Origin: Maratus speciosus
Taxonomy: Eukaryota; Arthropoda; Arachnida; Araneae; Salticidae
Length of the DNA stretch: 64,000 nucleotides
Direction of reading: 5' to 3'
NCBI GenBank assembly: GCA_963932465.1
Contig: OZ010793.1
Span: forward strand, 367,812,459 to 367,876,458
The notes under the pieces were generated by a model. That model worked only from the letters and a program-made list of their open reading frames with translations, was not told where the DNA came from and did no database searches. The number at the start of each line of letters is the position of its first letter. The stretch's first letter is position 1. A program made the translations under genes and the position numbers. Positions 12,162 through 25,250 of the stretch are shown here, in pieces.

Positions 12162-12325
12162 TTCTTTTTAAAAATAAATTTGCGAAGTATTTTGTGTCCC
12201 CCCCCTACCCTTCCCCAAAAAAAGAAAAAGACATTTTAAAAACGGAGTGTATTGAAATATTTTTTAACTGTAATTTGTAATTATTTTAGCTGAGTTTCTT
12301 TTAAAAAATAAATTTGCGAAGTATT
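12162..12325. repeat. ~32-bp direct repeats 132 bases apart
   Basis: TTTAAAAATAAATTTGCGAA with GTATTTT occurs at about 12168 and again, with one or two differences, at about 12300. They may mark a local duplication or a target-site duplication; the intervening sequence shows no element ends. Confidence 0.6.
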
Positions 12326-14215
12326 TTATGTTGCTGTTCCTACCATCTGGGGGTTGCAACAGCAAAACATGTTGTAGTTTGCGCTTTTTGCTGAGGGGAC
12401 TAACATTTTGAAATATGGCATGGTATTTACTTACAAGATGCAACTGCTTTCTAAGAACAGTCGAAAGAAAATTTCAAACTTAAAAGAATGAAGTGAGCGA
12501 AAAGCGTTCTAAAAGCGTTCTAAATTACAATTTTTATGCAATCTTATCAAATATCAAACCGATTTAAAAAATAATGGTGACAAATTGTTAATGATGGAAC
12601 TGTGATGTAGATCACATATAATTGGATTTTGTAGAACTTAAAAAGTACATTAGTTACTAAATTATTTCATTTCTTTTAATTAAACTCTTAATTTTCTCTA
12701 AGATGCAATTTATCCTAATCGTAAATCACTTTTTTTCAGTTTAAAGTACTTTTCAGTTTATTCGTAAATTTACTACTATAATAATTATAGATCGCGCTAT
12801 AATTCATTTCATCTTTGTGAATGTAACATTTCCTCTTGTAACGCAAATATTTATGTACATCTGTCAGTAATAACTTTTAGCCGTTACATATTAAATATTA
12901 AAAGAAGTTGATTACACCATCGTTACGTTTTAAATCTTTTGTTTTTAACATTCAGTTAAGACACTATGATATTGATTATAGCTATCATAAATTTTATTTA
13001 TCCGTTACTCTGCTAAATCAGTTGGCCATAAATTTAAAGGTTTAACACTAGATAGCTAACTTGTTAATTCTTTTCACTCTAGGAATAAATTATAGCTGTA
13101 ATTTCCCAGTAATATTATTTTGTTTACTTGTATCATTTAAAGGTGAAGTTCATATCTTTAAGCAAATGTGTTTATCCTTGAAATGATGCCAAAATCATTA
13201 AGAGAACAGATAATGCATGTTCAGTGCCAAAATTAATATTAGAGTGGTTGTTTAAAGAATTCATTAAAAATATTACACTATTTTTCTCTGTGGGGTGAGG
13301 CAATAAATTCTCAAAATGTTATTATATTAATTTTGAATTTGGTTTGGCGCTAGTCTCGCTAATGATTGCGCCTCTTTTTACCATATTGGCGAATTGTAGA
13401 TCTTTACATGCCAATGTACTAAATCTGTATTGCTTGATTATGTTGGCTCTCTCTTGCGATTGGATTCGCAACTCTGATCATGTAACAAACGTTTGCTGTT
13501 TTAATGGGCCATCCCTGCTGAAGCTTTATCGTAAGGAAATAAAACATCTTAAAATTTGAAAACCTTTCTACTCATTTTTCCTACTGTTTCAGGATTTGAA
13601 CCCAATAATGGGTTTGCGAGAACGTCGTCGTGTATATACTACATTATACGAACCGGCCTGTTTTATTCGCAGTGAATCTTTTCAACAAAAAAGTATGGAG
13701 GGCTTTCGCTCTACCATAGGAACCTTCTCAAACATAAGCTATATTTTATGTCTCTGCCACTACCACGAGAGGGTTGCAGGAGCAAAAAACTTTCCAAATT
13801 GCGATTTCTGTGAAACTGAAGAGGCCAGAAACTTTAAATATGGCATGGTAGGGACTTATAAAATATAAATATCCTCGAAGGACTATCGAAAATAAATCCG
13901 AATTAAAAAGGGGTGAAGCGAAGGGGAGGTGCGAAATGCGTTCTAAAAAGTCCTAAATTACGATTTCTATGTAATTTCAGGGAATATAAACCGATTATAA
14001 ATGTAATAGTTGCGAATCAATGGTAACAGTCTCTGATCCTACACAGGCAATATTTTATGCAAATGATTCTACCACCTGGGGTTCACAGGAACAACAAACG
14101 TTCTAAAAAAGGCCTTTAAAAGCTTTCTAAATGCGTTTCTGTGGAATATTGGGAAATAACAAACTGATTTCAAAATTAATGTTGGCAAATTAATGGTGAC
14201 AGTTTCGATTTCAAC
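12325..14215 (+). repeat. degenerate repeats in a gene-free stretch
   Basis: A block with TTTTATG, then TACCA..TGGGGTTGCA and GCAAAA, and ending GGCATGGTA occurs near 12325, 13747 and 14053 with strong drift. GCGTTCTAAA..TTACAATTT and AATGGTGACA blocks follow. Two AT-independent frames (13344-13559 and 13596-13868) show no recognisable family. Confidence 0.5.
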
Positions 14216-14455
14216 ATGGCCTTTTATGGAGTATTCTCACAATCTTTTGACTTTCATGTCCCTGAATAATAATTTTTATTTTAATACACTTTTTTGTGTT
14301 TTTTTTTTTTTTTTTTTAATTTCATATACTGGGGAACATCTCATTGCATAATTGCACAACAATATTAACGAGATAAATGAGTTTTGGACGATGTTGGGGT
14401 TCAAACACCTGGAAAACTCCTATACCGTCCCATGTCCCTGATGCAGATTTTTTAG

Positions 14456-16952
14456 GTAGCTTTCTTTACAAAAAGTTACCTATTGCAGCCGTTCGGAGGA
14501 AAGCGATTTCAAAAAATTTTGGTATATTTTCATCGATCATGACCCCCAGACCCCGAAACCACCCTCCGTTCAAAATTTATATATATATATATATATATAT
14601 ATCTGACCTATGTCGCACTGTAACTCTCGTATTTATGAACCGATTTGGATGTAATTCGGTGTGTACATAGTACATACCAATGTCTCGACCGAGTTCGTTG
14701 GCCAGCTTCATCCGCCATTTTGTTTCAAAATGGCGGACATTTAAAATTTTTAAAAAAATTTAAAATTTGAAATGTGGTACCAAAAAATTGAAAATGGAAA
14801 AATATTTTTTTCTTATGTATTTGACCTTTATACAAAGACTCCGTAGCAGTTTTTGTTTCGTCTATATCTTAAAAAATGGCTGAGTTATAGCATTTTGAAT
14901 TTCTAGCGAAGCTGACATTTTGAAACGTCCTGAATTTTGTCACGCGATAAAAGGCGTATTTATGAACCGATTTGGATGTAACTTCGTTTAAACATAGTAC
15001 AGACCAATGTCTCGAACGAGTTCGTTGGCCAGCTTCATCCGCCATCTTGTTTAAAAATGGCGGCCATTTAAAATTTTAAGAAAAATTTAAATTTGAAATG
15101 TGGTAGCAAAAAATTGAAAATTGAAAAAATATTTTTTTCTTATGTGTTTGACCTTGATAAAAAGATTCGGGAGCAGTTTTTGTTTCGTCTATATCTTAAA
15201 AAATGGCTGAGTTATAGCATTTTGAATTTCTAGCGAAGCTGACATTTTGAAACGTCCTGAATTTTGTCACGCGATAAAAGGCGTATTTATGAACCGATTT
15301 GGATGTAACTTCGTTTAAACATAGTACAGACCAATGTCTCGAACGAGTTCGTTGGCCAGCTTCATCCGCCATCTTGTTTAAAAATGGCGGCCATTTAAAA
15401 TTTTAAGAAAAATTTAAATTTGAAATGTGGTAGCAAAAAATTGAAAATTGAAAAAATATTTTTTTCTTATGTGTTTGACCTTGATAAAAAGATTCGGGAG
15501 CAGTTTTTGTTTCGTCTATATCTTAAAAAATGGCTGAGTTATAGCATTTTGAATTTCTAGCGTGGCTGACATTTTGAAACGTCCTGATTTTTGCCACGTG
15601 ATAACAGACGTATTTATGAACCGATTTGGATGTACCTTGGTGTGTACATAGTACATACAAATAACTCAACCGAGTTCGTTGACCAGCTTCATTCGCCATC
15701 TTGTTTCAAAATGGTGGCCATTTAAAAAAATTAAAAAAAAATAAATTTAAAATGAGATACCAAAAAATTGGAAAATGAAAAAGTTTTTTTTTTTGTATGT
15801 GTTTGACCTTAATACAAAGATTCCGGAACAGGTTTTGTTTCGTCTACATCTAAAAAAGTGGATGAGTTATAACATTTTGAATTTCTATTGTGGCTGACAT
15901 TTTAAAACGACCTGATTTTTGTCACGCGATAACAGGCGTATTTATGAACCGATTTGAATGTAACTTGGTCTGTACATAGTACATACCAATGTCTCGACCG
16001 AGTTCGTTGGCCAGCTTCATTCGCCATCTTGTTTCAAAAGGGTTGCCATTTAAAAAAAAAATGTAATTTAAAATTTAAAATGAGGTATTAAAAAATTGGA
16101 AAATGAAAAAGATTTTTTTTTTTATGTGTTTGGCCTTGATACAAAGATTCTGGAGCAGTTTTTGTTTCTGAAAATTTGTTCTTTTGTTTATATCTTAAAA
16201 AGTCGTTGAATTATAGCACTTTGAATTTCTATCATGGCTAACACTTTGAAACGATCTTGTATTTGTCACGCGATACCACACTTATTCGCCTATTTCGATG
16301 GAAGAAGGCATGTAGATAGTATACATCAATATCTCGACCAAGTTCGCTGGCCAGCTTCATCAGCCATCTTGTTTCAAAATGGCGGCCATTAAATTAAAAA
16401 AAAAATTATCATTAAAGTGAGGTGCAAAAAAATTAGAAATTGAAAAAGGTTTCTTTCTTAAGTATTTGACCTTGATATAAGGATTCAGGAGCATTTTTTG
16501 TTTGTCTTTATCTTAAAAAATGGCTCAGATATAGCAGTTTCAATTTCTAAAGTGGGTGACATTTTGAAAACTCTGATTTTTTGCCTGCGACAGCACTCGT
16601 ATATATCAACCGATTCCGATATGAGTGAGCATGTGCACAGCAATTACTAAGGTCTCGACCAAGTTCACTGGTTAGCCTCATCCACCATGTTGTCTTAAAA
16701 TAACAGGCACTTTAAGAAATCGCCGAATTTGGCAGCCAAATATAAGTTACTTTAAATAAAAGCAGCTTGGATAAAGCTGACTAATTTCGCGAAATTTTCA
16801 TTCATAATGATTTAGTATTGATAAAAATTAGTATTGAATCTCCTACATTCGGTTTCCACTTAATTGAGCTTCGTGTGTTTGAATAATATAAGTTGGCTTT
16901 TTAAAAATAAGGAATATGAAAGCTACCTCTTCCTCCCGGCACCGGCCGGAAG
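14456..16952. mobile_element. 2.5-kb insertion carrying a 327-bp tandem array
   Basis: Flanked by GATTTTTTAG (14446-14455) and GACTTTTTTAAG (16953-16964), a probable target duplication. The left part has GGTAGCTTTCTTTACAAAAA, then GTTACC; the right has GAAAGCTACC and a CCGGCACCGGCCGG hairpin. The superfamily is not recognised and there is no coding frame. Confidence 0.65.
14628..16731 (+). repeat. 327-bp tandem array, about 6.4 units
   Basis: Units start at CGTATTTATGAACCGATTTG: 14628, 14955, 15282, 15609, 15937, then diverged ones near 16279 and 16592. The spacing is 327, 327, 327, 328, then 342 and 313. Units 2 and 3 are almost identical; units at the edges are the most diverged. Each unit has a CCGCCAT...ATGGCGG hairpin. 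Confidence 0.93.
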
Positions 16953-18232
16953 GACTTTTTTAAGTTTGGAGCTGCCTGGATAAAATTGTTTCAATAAAAA
17001 TAATTCGATGTAATTTTTTTCTGAAACTGAAACTATTGCTTTATATAAATATGTAGCTAAAAATTAACCTGTACACATTTTTAGGGTTGTTATTATTTTT
17101 TAAACTCTATCCCTGGGTTTTAGATTCCTTACCATCCCTCTTCTAAAATTATGCGGAAAATCATTTCAGATGCAGTCACAGAATTGTTTTCAAGTTTTTT
17201 CTCATGCAGAAGTATGCTAGAGAAATAATGTCTAAAATTCTTTGGCAGGAAATTTACTGTAGAATTTAAATCAGCATTTAAATATCAATTTCAAGCGTCG
17301 TGGCTTTATTGGTAGTCTCACCGTCCCCAAGGTTTATTCCTGCACTTTTCGAGGTAAATTAAAAAAAAAATTATTTAATCCAATGTTAACAACTGTTTCT
17401 AAAAACCAATGAACATTGTGGCTATCACTGAGTCTTAACATGATTTGCCTAAAAGTAGGTGGTAATTTTCCTTACCGTTCCAACCTTACCGTCCTTTTTT
17501 TTACCATTTCGTTCCTTTTTTCCAATACCATCCCCTTTTTTTACCTTACCATCCTTTCTTTAACACCCCTTTAAGTCAATGTTATACAAAAATTCTGTAC
17601 TAAAAGTACTACATTGTTATTATTTCTTATTTGAATGTCCTGTGGGTACTATGCAAATTCATTATAAGTAGAAATTTAGAAGAAAATAAAAAGTTATAGG
17701 GGTAAAATTGTAAGGAAAATTAAACTCACAAGTTTAACTTAAACCTCAGTTAAATAAAAAAATTTTCGCTGCTGACCATTTTTTCTTTATTTTGAATCAT
17801 TAAGGCATTCGTCTATCAGATTAAAATGTTATTTTAGGAAGTTTAATTTTGTCAGAATATTTTTTTCCCCAAAAGTCAAAAGATCGTGAGAATGCCCCTT
17901 ATGTTGAGAGAATTGGAAGGACTTGGAATTTGACATGATGGTTAATTTTAAGATGTAAGAAGATGGTTTTTAAAAAATTCAAAACTTCAAATGAATACTG
18001 AAATGAACGTAATAATTCAGCATAAAAGTTTCAAAATCTTTTCTAAATTATCATTCATTTAGTGTTAGTTCTTTTTATTAATTTAAGTCTCATTTCTGCC
18101 TAATGCAATGTAATAATGAAGTTTAGTCAAACTGTGTTTTAAATAGTAATTTTTGGATTATTCCTAAAAGTATAATTTCTTTCAATAAAAATTAGACATA
18201 TAAATATCACTTTGCATATTTCAAATACTACG

Positions 18233-18258
18233 TGAGCAAAGCCGCGTGGTTTGCTGGC
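18233..18258 (+). other. GC-rich hairpin ending CTGG, possible second Helitron 3' end
   Basis: GCAAAGCC GCG TGGTTTGC forms a stem and is followed by TGGC, so the edge reads CTGG, one of the CTRR forms. It abuts the left end of Helitron copy 2. It could be the 3' end of another Helitron lying to the left, but no matching 5' end was found. Confidence 0.35.
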
Positions 18259-19602
18259 ATAAAAAAAAAGTTTTGATTTAGAAATGGACCAATGAAAATC
18301 TGCGTAGATATTCCGGGTAGATCGGCATCCAATTTGAATGCTTAAGCATGGCCTTTCATCGTTAATATTAAAAATACTGTTGCATACAAAAACATGAAAA
18401 TCGGTGGTATTATAGAGAAATGTCTGATAAACACGCTGATGCAGACAGTTTTCAAATCGAAGAATTATTTTAAGAGATATTTAATGCTAAAGTTGGACAA
18501 AATCGTTCCATTAAAAAAGTTTTATTGGAGCAAAAACTATACACGAGAATTTAATAATTTTTAGATCATTTTATACTTTATAAGTTCCCGGTGTGCAGAT
18601 TGTATTTATTTTTCTTGACTCATTTTTTGAGGTTTTATTTCAATTTTAAATTCAAATTTTCAGCATTTCGAGAGATATTTTTTACAAATTTTAGAAAATG
18701 TTCTTAATTTAAACTGTTGCCAGTTGTATAAACAGCGCAAACAATAATGTTTACTTCAAATTAAAAAGTTATTTACACGTGACTATTACAAACAGAAAAA
18801 AACTTTAAAATTAGAATTAAATGATTACATGATAAAAGCAGGAAAATTACGTCATAAGAACCATAGGCACAGATGTCATATACGTCATATACATATTGGC
18901 GCAATTTTTTTCCGACGCCAATTTGGCGAAAACATCAATAACATAAACAACATCAGGGTTACCATATCAAGCAAAATAACGACACTTTAGCACCAGTTAA
19001 GTACCCGTTGCGTATATGAAATTGGCGTCAGAAAAAAATTGCTCCAATGACATCTGTGCCGAACCATATTTACACAAAATCTTAAAATAAGAGAAACAAA
19101 ATCTTAAAATAAAAAAAATCATTATTATGCGTTAAAACTTGTAATTTGAGGAAATTACGTCACATTTAAAATGGCAAAAAATATAGCAAAACAATTTAAA
19201 TTGAAAAATATATTTGCGCGAGATATTTTGAGATAATTTTTTCAACTGTTATCGTGAATTCGAAGACAGCGCAAATAATATTTCCTTCTAACAACAAAAG
19301 TATTTTCACGTGAATATTAATAAGAGAAATAAAACTTTGATGTAAATTACGTTAGATTTGAAACGATACATTTAAAATGAATTATTTAAAAGTACTATCT
19401 TATAGCGCTGTTAAAAAAACCGGGAAACAATGACACTGTTTACCTAATTCATTTTACATTAGCTTATTTTCAAATGTTTAACTAATTTTTTTAATTAAAT
19501 ACTAAAACAGCCATTGTATCTCCTAACAGCAGCAGATTTGGCCTTAAAAATCCCTAATCCAAGGAAAATGAATGGAAACCCATTTACAGAGAGATCGCTA
19601 CT

Positions 19603-19638
<36 letters not shown>

Positions 19639-19692
19639 GGTGTGCCTAAACGGGGGTTGGCGAGCGTAGCTCGTAGGGGCAGAGCCCCCTAG
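18259..19692 (+). mobile_element. non-autonomous Helitron-like element, copy 2
   Basis: Collinear with 9200-10685, differing by scattered substitutions, a lost stretch before the poly-T (19605-19631) and a different left edge. The right end GGGGCAGAGCCCCCTAG followed by T fits the Helitron terminus. The left end lacks the TCTATATA start and joins directly to an unrelated GC-rich hairpin at 18233-18258. It carries the same passenger MITE at the same position (18866-19060). Confidence 0.8.
18866..19060. mobile_element. hAT-type MITE inside Helitron copy 2
   Basis: Same insertion as in copy 1. Termini are better preserved: GGCACAGATGTCAT on the left, CATCTGTGCC on the right. Duplications GAACCATA lie at 18858-18865 and 19061-19068. 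No coding capacity. Related in terminal sequence and interior to the MITE at 32373-32579. Confidence 0.88.
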
Positions 19693-22192
19693 TTAATAAA
19701 AAAGAAAATTCATTAAACCGCACCACTAAAAAGAAAAGTCAAAGAGGAAACTTATAGAAGCTGCTCTTGCTTGATTTAAAATTGTTTAACGTAAATAGAA
19801 TTTGTGGTGAATCAAATGTCACCACTCTACTGGTCGAGAAATAGCAGTCCGTGAAAATCTTTAATAGATATGAATGTATTTAAATGCAGTTCACATTCCT
19901 ATGCTTCTTAAAAGTCAATAGGATTATGTACGAAAGAAAAAAAAAAATATTTTTTAGAAAAATTGTTCAATGAGCATATTTCGAAAAAAGGAATTTTTCC
20001 CAATTCCGTAGAAGTGTTTTTGAAACAAATTGACTCGTTCAAATTTATTACAAATTAAATTCTACGAGAATAAATGGTAAGAAGTGTAGTGAAATTCTGG
20101 TTTTACGTTTTTCTTCAATTAGGTTGCGGGCGGTAGTCAAAAAAGGTCAGAATTTCACAAGAGACCATTATACGTTTTATTTGTTAAGCGCTCAATTCAA
20201 ACAGCACTTTACTAAATTCGACAATACTTTAAAAGCAACATTTGAGCCGATATGTCACAGAATATTAATTAAAAATTGAATTACAATTGGAAATATGCTG
20301 TAATGGAAATGTGGTGTGACATAACCGTACAATGCATGAAATAATTAAAAAGTAAGAATATTACTTTTTCATAAAATATTTTTCCACAGATGCAGACAAA
20401 TCATGTCCGTGAACAGTTACAACTTTAGTTTATACCCCTAACTGGGTCTATAAAGTTGATTTACATTTTCTTATTGATATATTACTTATTTTTATATCAG
20501 TGCATTTTTAAGCTAATCTCAGATTCAATTTGAAAGGATAATCTGTTTATAATTTCATTAGGTAATTATTTGCTGCCACAAAGACTGAATAAAATCTATG
20601 GACAGAAAGTTGACAACTACTAAATAGCTCATAAGATGACAGCTAAATAAAAACTTCAATTTGAAACAGAAACTTGTTAGTCATTTTAAACATAACAATA
20701 TGTTGCAAATGTTATATGACTGAAAAATTTATTTATATATATATTTTAAAAACTGTAAAAAATTTATGAACTTAGTATTCCCGGACGCCACTATCCAAAC
20801 ACTCAAGAGTACATCTTTGGTGAAACTCAAAGAGTGCCACATAATTTGGCGAGATGAGCGCTATTCCGTACGTGCGCAGCTGCAGTATTTTCAGTTCAGT
20901 GTTTAGCTGAAATTGTTTATTCGAGTGTTCAGTAATATTTCCATGAGTATTGGGATAATATAGATTTATAATGGTATTTTGTAAAGCGATATATTTTTAG
21001 CTTTACCCTCCAAGTCTGATGCGTGTGTATCAATAACGAATCTTCTATAAAGAAGACGAAATTGCGTTTATTTATCTTTCGAATAAGCCAGCTGTTAGCA
21101 TGTGCTTCTTATTAAAACCAGAAGATATCTTTGGATAAATAAGACTTTACTTAAATATTAAGGGAAATGTATGCTTCCCATTAATTATTAAGGAAAACAA
21201 TTTTATACTAATGAATGATGAATAACCCCAAGAGTGAAATGACATCACATTTGTATAAAAATCCTCCCTTTAAAAAAACAAACATTTTCCTATAATTGCT
21301 TCAAAATAACATCATTTTCAAAGATTTTTCGTTCTAGAAGCTTCGAAATTCGAGGCTATCTCTCTCTTCAATAGAAGAATATTCGTTCATAAGTGATAAT
21401 GACGTCATTTTTAAAAGCATGAGACTGAAAACAAGATTTCAAAAACTAATAATAATACATTCTTTTGAATCAGTTAAATTTTTCTCGGATTGGACAATAT
21501 TCGTAATTTTTTTTAATTTACTACCTGTATAAATGAGAATGAAAGAAGGAAGTAGTGAAAAAGAATATTTATTTATCAGATAAATGTTTTTAGACATTTG
21601 AAGAAATGTATCGGTATATAACGTTCAGGCAGCAGCGTAAAAATTCATTTTGCATTGACCATCCCTCGAAAGTAATTACAAGCATCACCAAGAACTGACA
21701 AAACTTTCACTTTTTTCTAACCAAACCATATATAACTTCGAGATGTAATCCATCATTTTGAATTATATTCATTTATTTAACATCCTAATGCATTCACTTG
21801 CATCATTTTACATTTTAATCCGGAAAAATTTTCTAAATAAAATAAACAAACATCAAGTCACGTTTGAGAAACACTTTCAGGAAGGACGAAACCACTTCCG
21901 CAGGCTTTTACCGACGCAACGTGGTAAAGATCAGAGTTCATGAAACTCTTTTGATAATTAATAGATTTTTTTATAAACCATTTTATGGGGATTCAAGATT
22001 AATCTGTAAGTAGGTTCTCTTACTCTTTTGTGAATAACTCAACCTGTGAACTTCTAGCTACCATGACTTCTGATGTTTCGCCGAAAGTGCAAAAATAATG
22101 AATGCTTTGCTTTGACTTTAGAAAACTGTGTAGTGGAAAACAGTTTTGAGTAAACTTTTGTTTTTTATATGTAGTCGAGCTATGTCATTGTA
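19693..22192. other. longest stretch with no repeat or gene recognised
   Basis: About 2.5 kb with no inverted or direct partner in the window. A less AT-rich patch at 20775-20925 contains TTTTCAGTTCAGTGTTTAGC, which includes the arthropod initiator pentamer TCAGT twice; this could be a promoter or chance. The 61-residue frame at 21758 has no recognised motif. Confidence 0.4.
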
Positions 22193-22480
22193 TTAAGGCG
22201 TTATATACGTTCTTAACTTTCAAAAAATCGATTTTTGTTTTTGGCGGAACTTAAATTTTTATAGTGTGTATAATTATGGGAAAAAAGATTTAAAGTGATA
22301 TCTCAATTATTAAGAAAGATATGAGTAAAATTGTGAGCGCTAACATGATAAAAAAATATTGAATCCTAAAACTTCAAACGCAATTTTCTGGAAACTATAT
22401 TTTTTAACATGGGCCGCGTAATAACATGAACAATTTTGAACACTTTTTAATAAAATTTGCGCTCATCTACGCTTAATTAA

Positions 22481-23058
22481 CCCCTTAATTATCGCTCCCG
22501 TCAATATCACAGGTTGAGGAGTCGTTCGTTATTTCTCATGCCCGTCATATTTCCGGGCTGGAGATTTATTGCTGGAAAAAACTTCTGAAACTAGAAAAAT
22601 TTAACTGGCATTTCCGTGTGAAGTCTTTGAAAATCAGCGTTTGGGTTTGGTTTTTGGCGCTCATTGTGATGTTAGACTTTGTATTGCATGTTTTGAAATA
22701 TACCACACTCAAAAAAAATATTAATAACCAAAATTTAATGTATATTATATTATTTCAAATATTATTTGTAAAAATTTGTTTGATGATGATAAATAAAGAT
22801 CTAAGATGTGAAAAGTAAAGGTCTTAATCGCATTAATTTGTATGGTGTAAAACAAACATTAAAACACAGGATTCTCGCACAGGATTCTCGCAGGATTCCA
22901 CAAATGTGAATTTGTACTACAAAATCTTTTTTTTTTCGTTTAAAAAAACTAATTGCATATTTTATATAAAAACCAACCTTATAATTATCCAATTCCTGTA
23001 ATTAAAAAAATAGGTACTTTTTTATGGTTTTTTCAAATATTAAGCGAAAGTTAAGGGG
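22481..23058. mobile_element. TTAA-flanked MITE nested in a TTAA element, CCCCTTAA family
   Basis: 578 bp between TTAA at 22477-22480 and 23059-23062. The left end CCCCTTAATTATCGCT and the right end AGCGAAAGTTAAGGGG pair inversely. The 66-residue frame inside (from 22618) is hydrophobic and AT-driven; I treat it as noise. Confidence 0.8.
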
Positions 23059-23149
23059 TTAAATTGTCTAAGAGGCATCGAGCCATTTTTTTTTTTAATT
23101 TTTAATTTTTTATATTTTTCCAATAAGTTTAAAAATCAAAATTTTAAAC

Positions 23150-24453
23150 GAACACGAAAGAAAAATCACGCGTTAAGCATAGATTATGAAACACTTTCCA
23201 ACACTTCTTGAAGACTTTAACAAAACTTCGTTCTTTAGGGAAATACGGTAAATAAGATAACTAAGTAAACACTTTAGAAAACGTATAAAATATTTGAAAA
23301 ACTGATTTCAGCATTTACCGTCCATAGCCAATATGCATTCCAATTCTTTTAAACAGCCTGGTATTTGATCTGTAGGCTGATATATATACTATATAATGGG
23401 GAAATTTAGTTTAGCAAGAAAACGCATAACAGGTTGAAATTTCTCTTTCAGCAATTTATACTAATAGATGGGAACATACTTGAATACTTTTGTACAACCC
23501 TGCAGTTAACATAGTACCTTTATTACACGCCACTATTTAGCTAAAATTTAATTCAAACTAAAACACTCTTAAAACTAGTGAAACACATTTCCAGAAATAA
23601 TTTATAGACGGTCATGTATCCAATTCTTTGCGGGACCCTGCATATCATTTTATCTACCAATATTCTACAAACATTTCTTAGTAAACTAAATGCAGTTCAG
23701 CGTAAAAATGCATAACTCATTTAAAAACCACCTTTAAGCAATTTGCACTCATACCCAGTAACTATTACGAATTATTTTGTGTAGCCCTCTGTATGAATTA
23801 TAGCACTTATACACACCACATAGTATGTATAAGTACGAAACATAAAAGTGCATATCATAATTAAAAATGCATTTCCAACAATCATCGCTAATGTACAGTA
23901 CTTCGAATACAATATAGTATCTGAAATCTTTTGTGTGTACCTGTAAGTGCTATGCACTTCGTATTATACATGAAATAAGTCATAGTAAACCTCAGCGACG
24001 TATAACAATTTCATTATACATGAAATAATTTAATATAATTAAAATATGCCGCAAACAATTCCCTCCACCCCTATATCATTATGTAACGGAATTCTTCCGT
24101 ATGGCCCTGTAAATGAACAATAACTATTCTTTACACTGCATAATGCATATTCCGCATAATGCATATTTTAGTGCACTTCATTAATGCATATTAATTTTAT
24201 TGTATTTGAAAGCCTGTAACGCCATTAAAAATCATTTTAAACGATTTTTCCCATAGGCCGTAATGTAACGGAACACTTTTGACTGTCCCTGTAAATGAAC
24301 TAAACTTGCTACAAACTTCATTTGAAATAGGGAACGTGCTATGGTAAACGTCAATAACATCCAAAAGTTTCAGAGCAATCTGAGTATATTTACGGGACAG
24401 ACGAACAGACTAACCGAAGTCATAGACACTTTTCAACTTTGTTGGAAAGTGTT
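23150..24453 (-). repeat. array-type element copy 2, inverted, nested in a TTAA element
   Basis: Inverse of 7600-9022: begins with CGAAAGAAAAATCACGCGTT, AACACTTTCCAACA at 23190 and ends TTTCAACTTTGTTGGAAAGT plus GTT. Internal ACAGGG-type heads appear as their complement (CCCTGT). It interrupts the TTAA element 22197-24817. Confidence 0.8.
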
Positions 24454-25114
24454 AAAAATGAAACTTTTTTTCAAAATAGCGCAATTTTCTTATTTTTCAA
24501 AATTTCAAAAATTTGAGCTGATGGCTCTTAGCTAAAACCTTATTTTACAAGTAGGAACTAAGATTTTAATAATTTTTTTATTTCTGCAGGAAGTTAGTAT
24601 GCTGCCCATCGAGGCCGGATATTTTGGTACAGTTCAAAACGGCTGCAGGTTTTTGACGTAATATGTGACCAAATTTAACAATAAAAAATATTTTTAAATA
24701 CTTGAAGCAATACAAAACAACGTGGAATAATTAGCTGTTCAATTAATTTTACTCCCTTCCTAAAACAAAAAATCCAAAATATGTCAATTTTTCGCCGCCG
24801 AGAACGTATGTAACCCCTTAATAATGATAGTACTCGTATGTGATAATTCTTTTTAGGAAAATATTCCGAAGGTGCGATGTTCTTTAAACAATACTATGTA
24901 TATAGCAAATTAACACCTTTATAATATTACATTAATTTCAATTGCTAAAAGGTGTAAATTAAAACTTTAAAACCAGTAAAAATACGTTCATTTTGACTGT
25001 TTACATGTATCAACTCTACCCGAGTCATTTACAAAACAAATAAAATATTCTAAAATTGTACGGTCTATTAAACGCCGTTATTCAATTTTTCACGTATTGT
25101 TTCATATTATGCAC

Positions 25115-25250
25115 GTTATTTTTATTTTACTTGGATCCTTATTTTATTTTCGTACCCATTGAGTATGAGTATTGATACCAAAATTATGACTCGAGCTACT
25201 CAATGGGTACGAAAATAGAATATAAGCATCCAAGTAAAATAAAAATTACC
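25115..25250. mobile_element. 136-bp hairpin MITE
   Basis: About 51-bp arms: GTTATTTTTATTTTACTTGG to CGTACCCATTGAGTA on the left and its inverse at 25197-25250. The loop is about 31 bases. Target duplication is not clear. Confidence 0.8.

Larger units (their letters stand above)
14228..17898. mobile_element. TIR transposon copy 1, split by a 2.5-kb insertion
   Basis: Ends GGAGTATTCTCACAATCTTT and AAAGATCGTGAGAATGCCCC are inverted repeats that extend through TGACTTT/AAAGTCA. TTAT flanks both sides (14224-14227, 17899-17902). The outer parts align with the uninterrupted 46180-47296; the junction lies at GATTTTTTAG. No transposase frame was found. Confidence 0.8.
22197..24817. mobile_element. 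TTAA-flanked element split by two later insertions
   Basis: Ends GGCGTTATATACGTTCT and GAACGTATGTAACCCC pair inversely, each next to TTAA (22193-22196 and 24818-24821). The 2.6-kb span contains a complete TTAA MITE (22481-23058) and an array-type element (about 23150-24453). Subtracting these leaves roughly 0.75 kb, like the element at 6651-7402. Confidence 0.75.

Noticed and set aside
13596..13868. 90-residue frame with several Cys/His residues
   Set aside because: No recognisable zinc-binding spacing, and the DNA is part of a degenerate repeat that recurs at 12325 and 14053 without an open frame.
14377..14670. 97-residue frame
   Set aside because: Spans an element junction and an (AT)n microsatellite read as Ile-Tyr repeats.
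22618..22818. Hydrophobic 66-residue frame that looks like a membrane peptide
   Set aside because: Lies inside a 578-bp TTAA MITE and has AT-driven composition.
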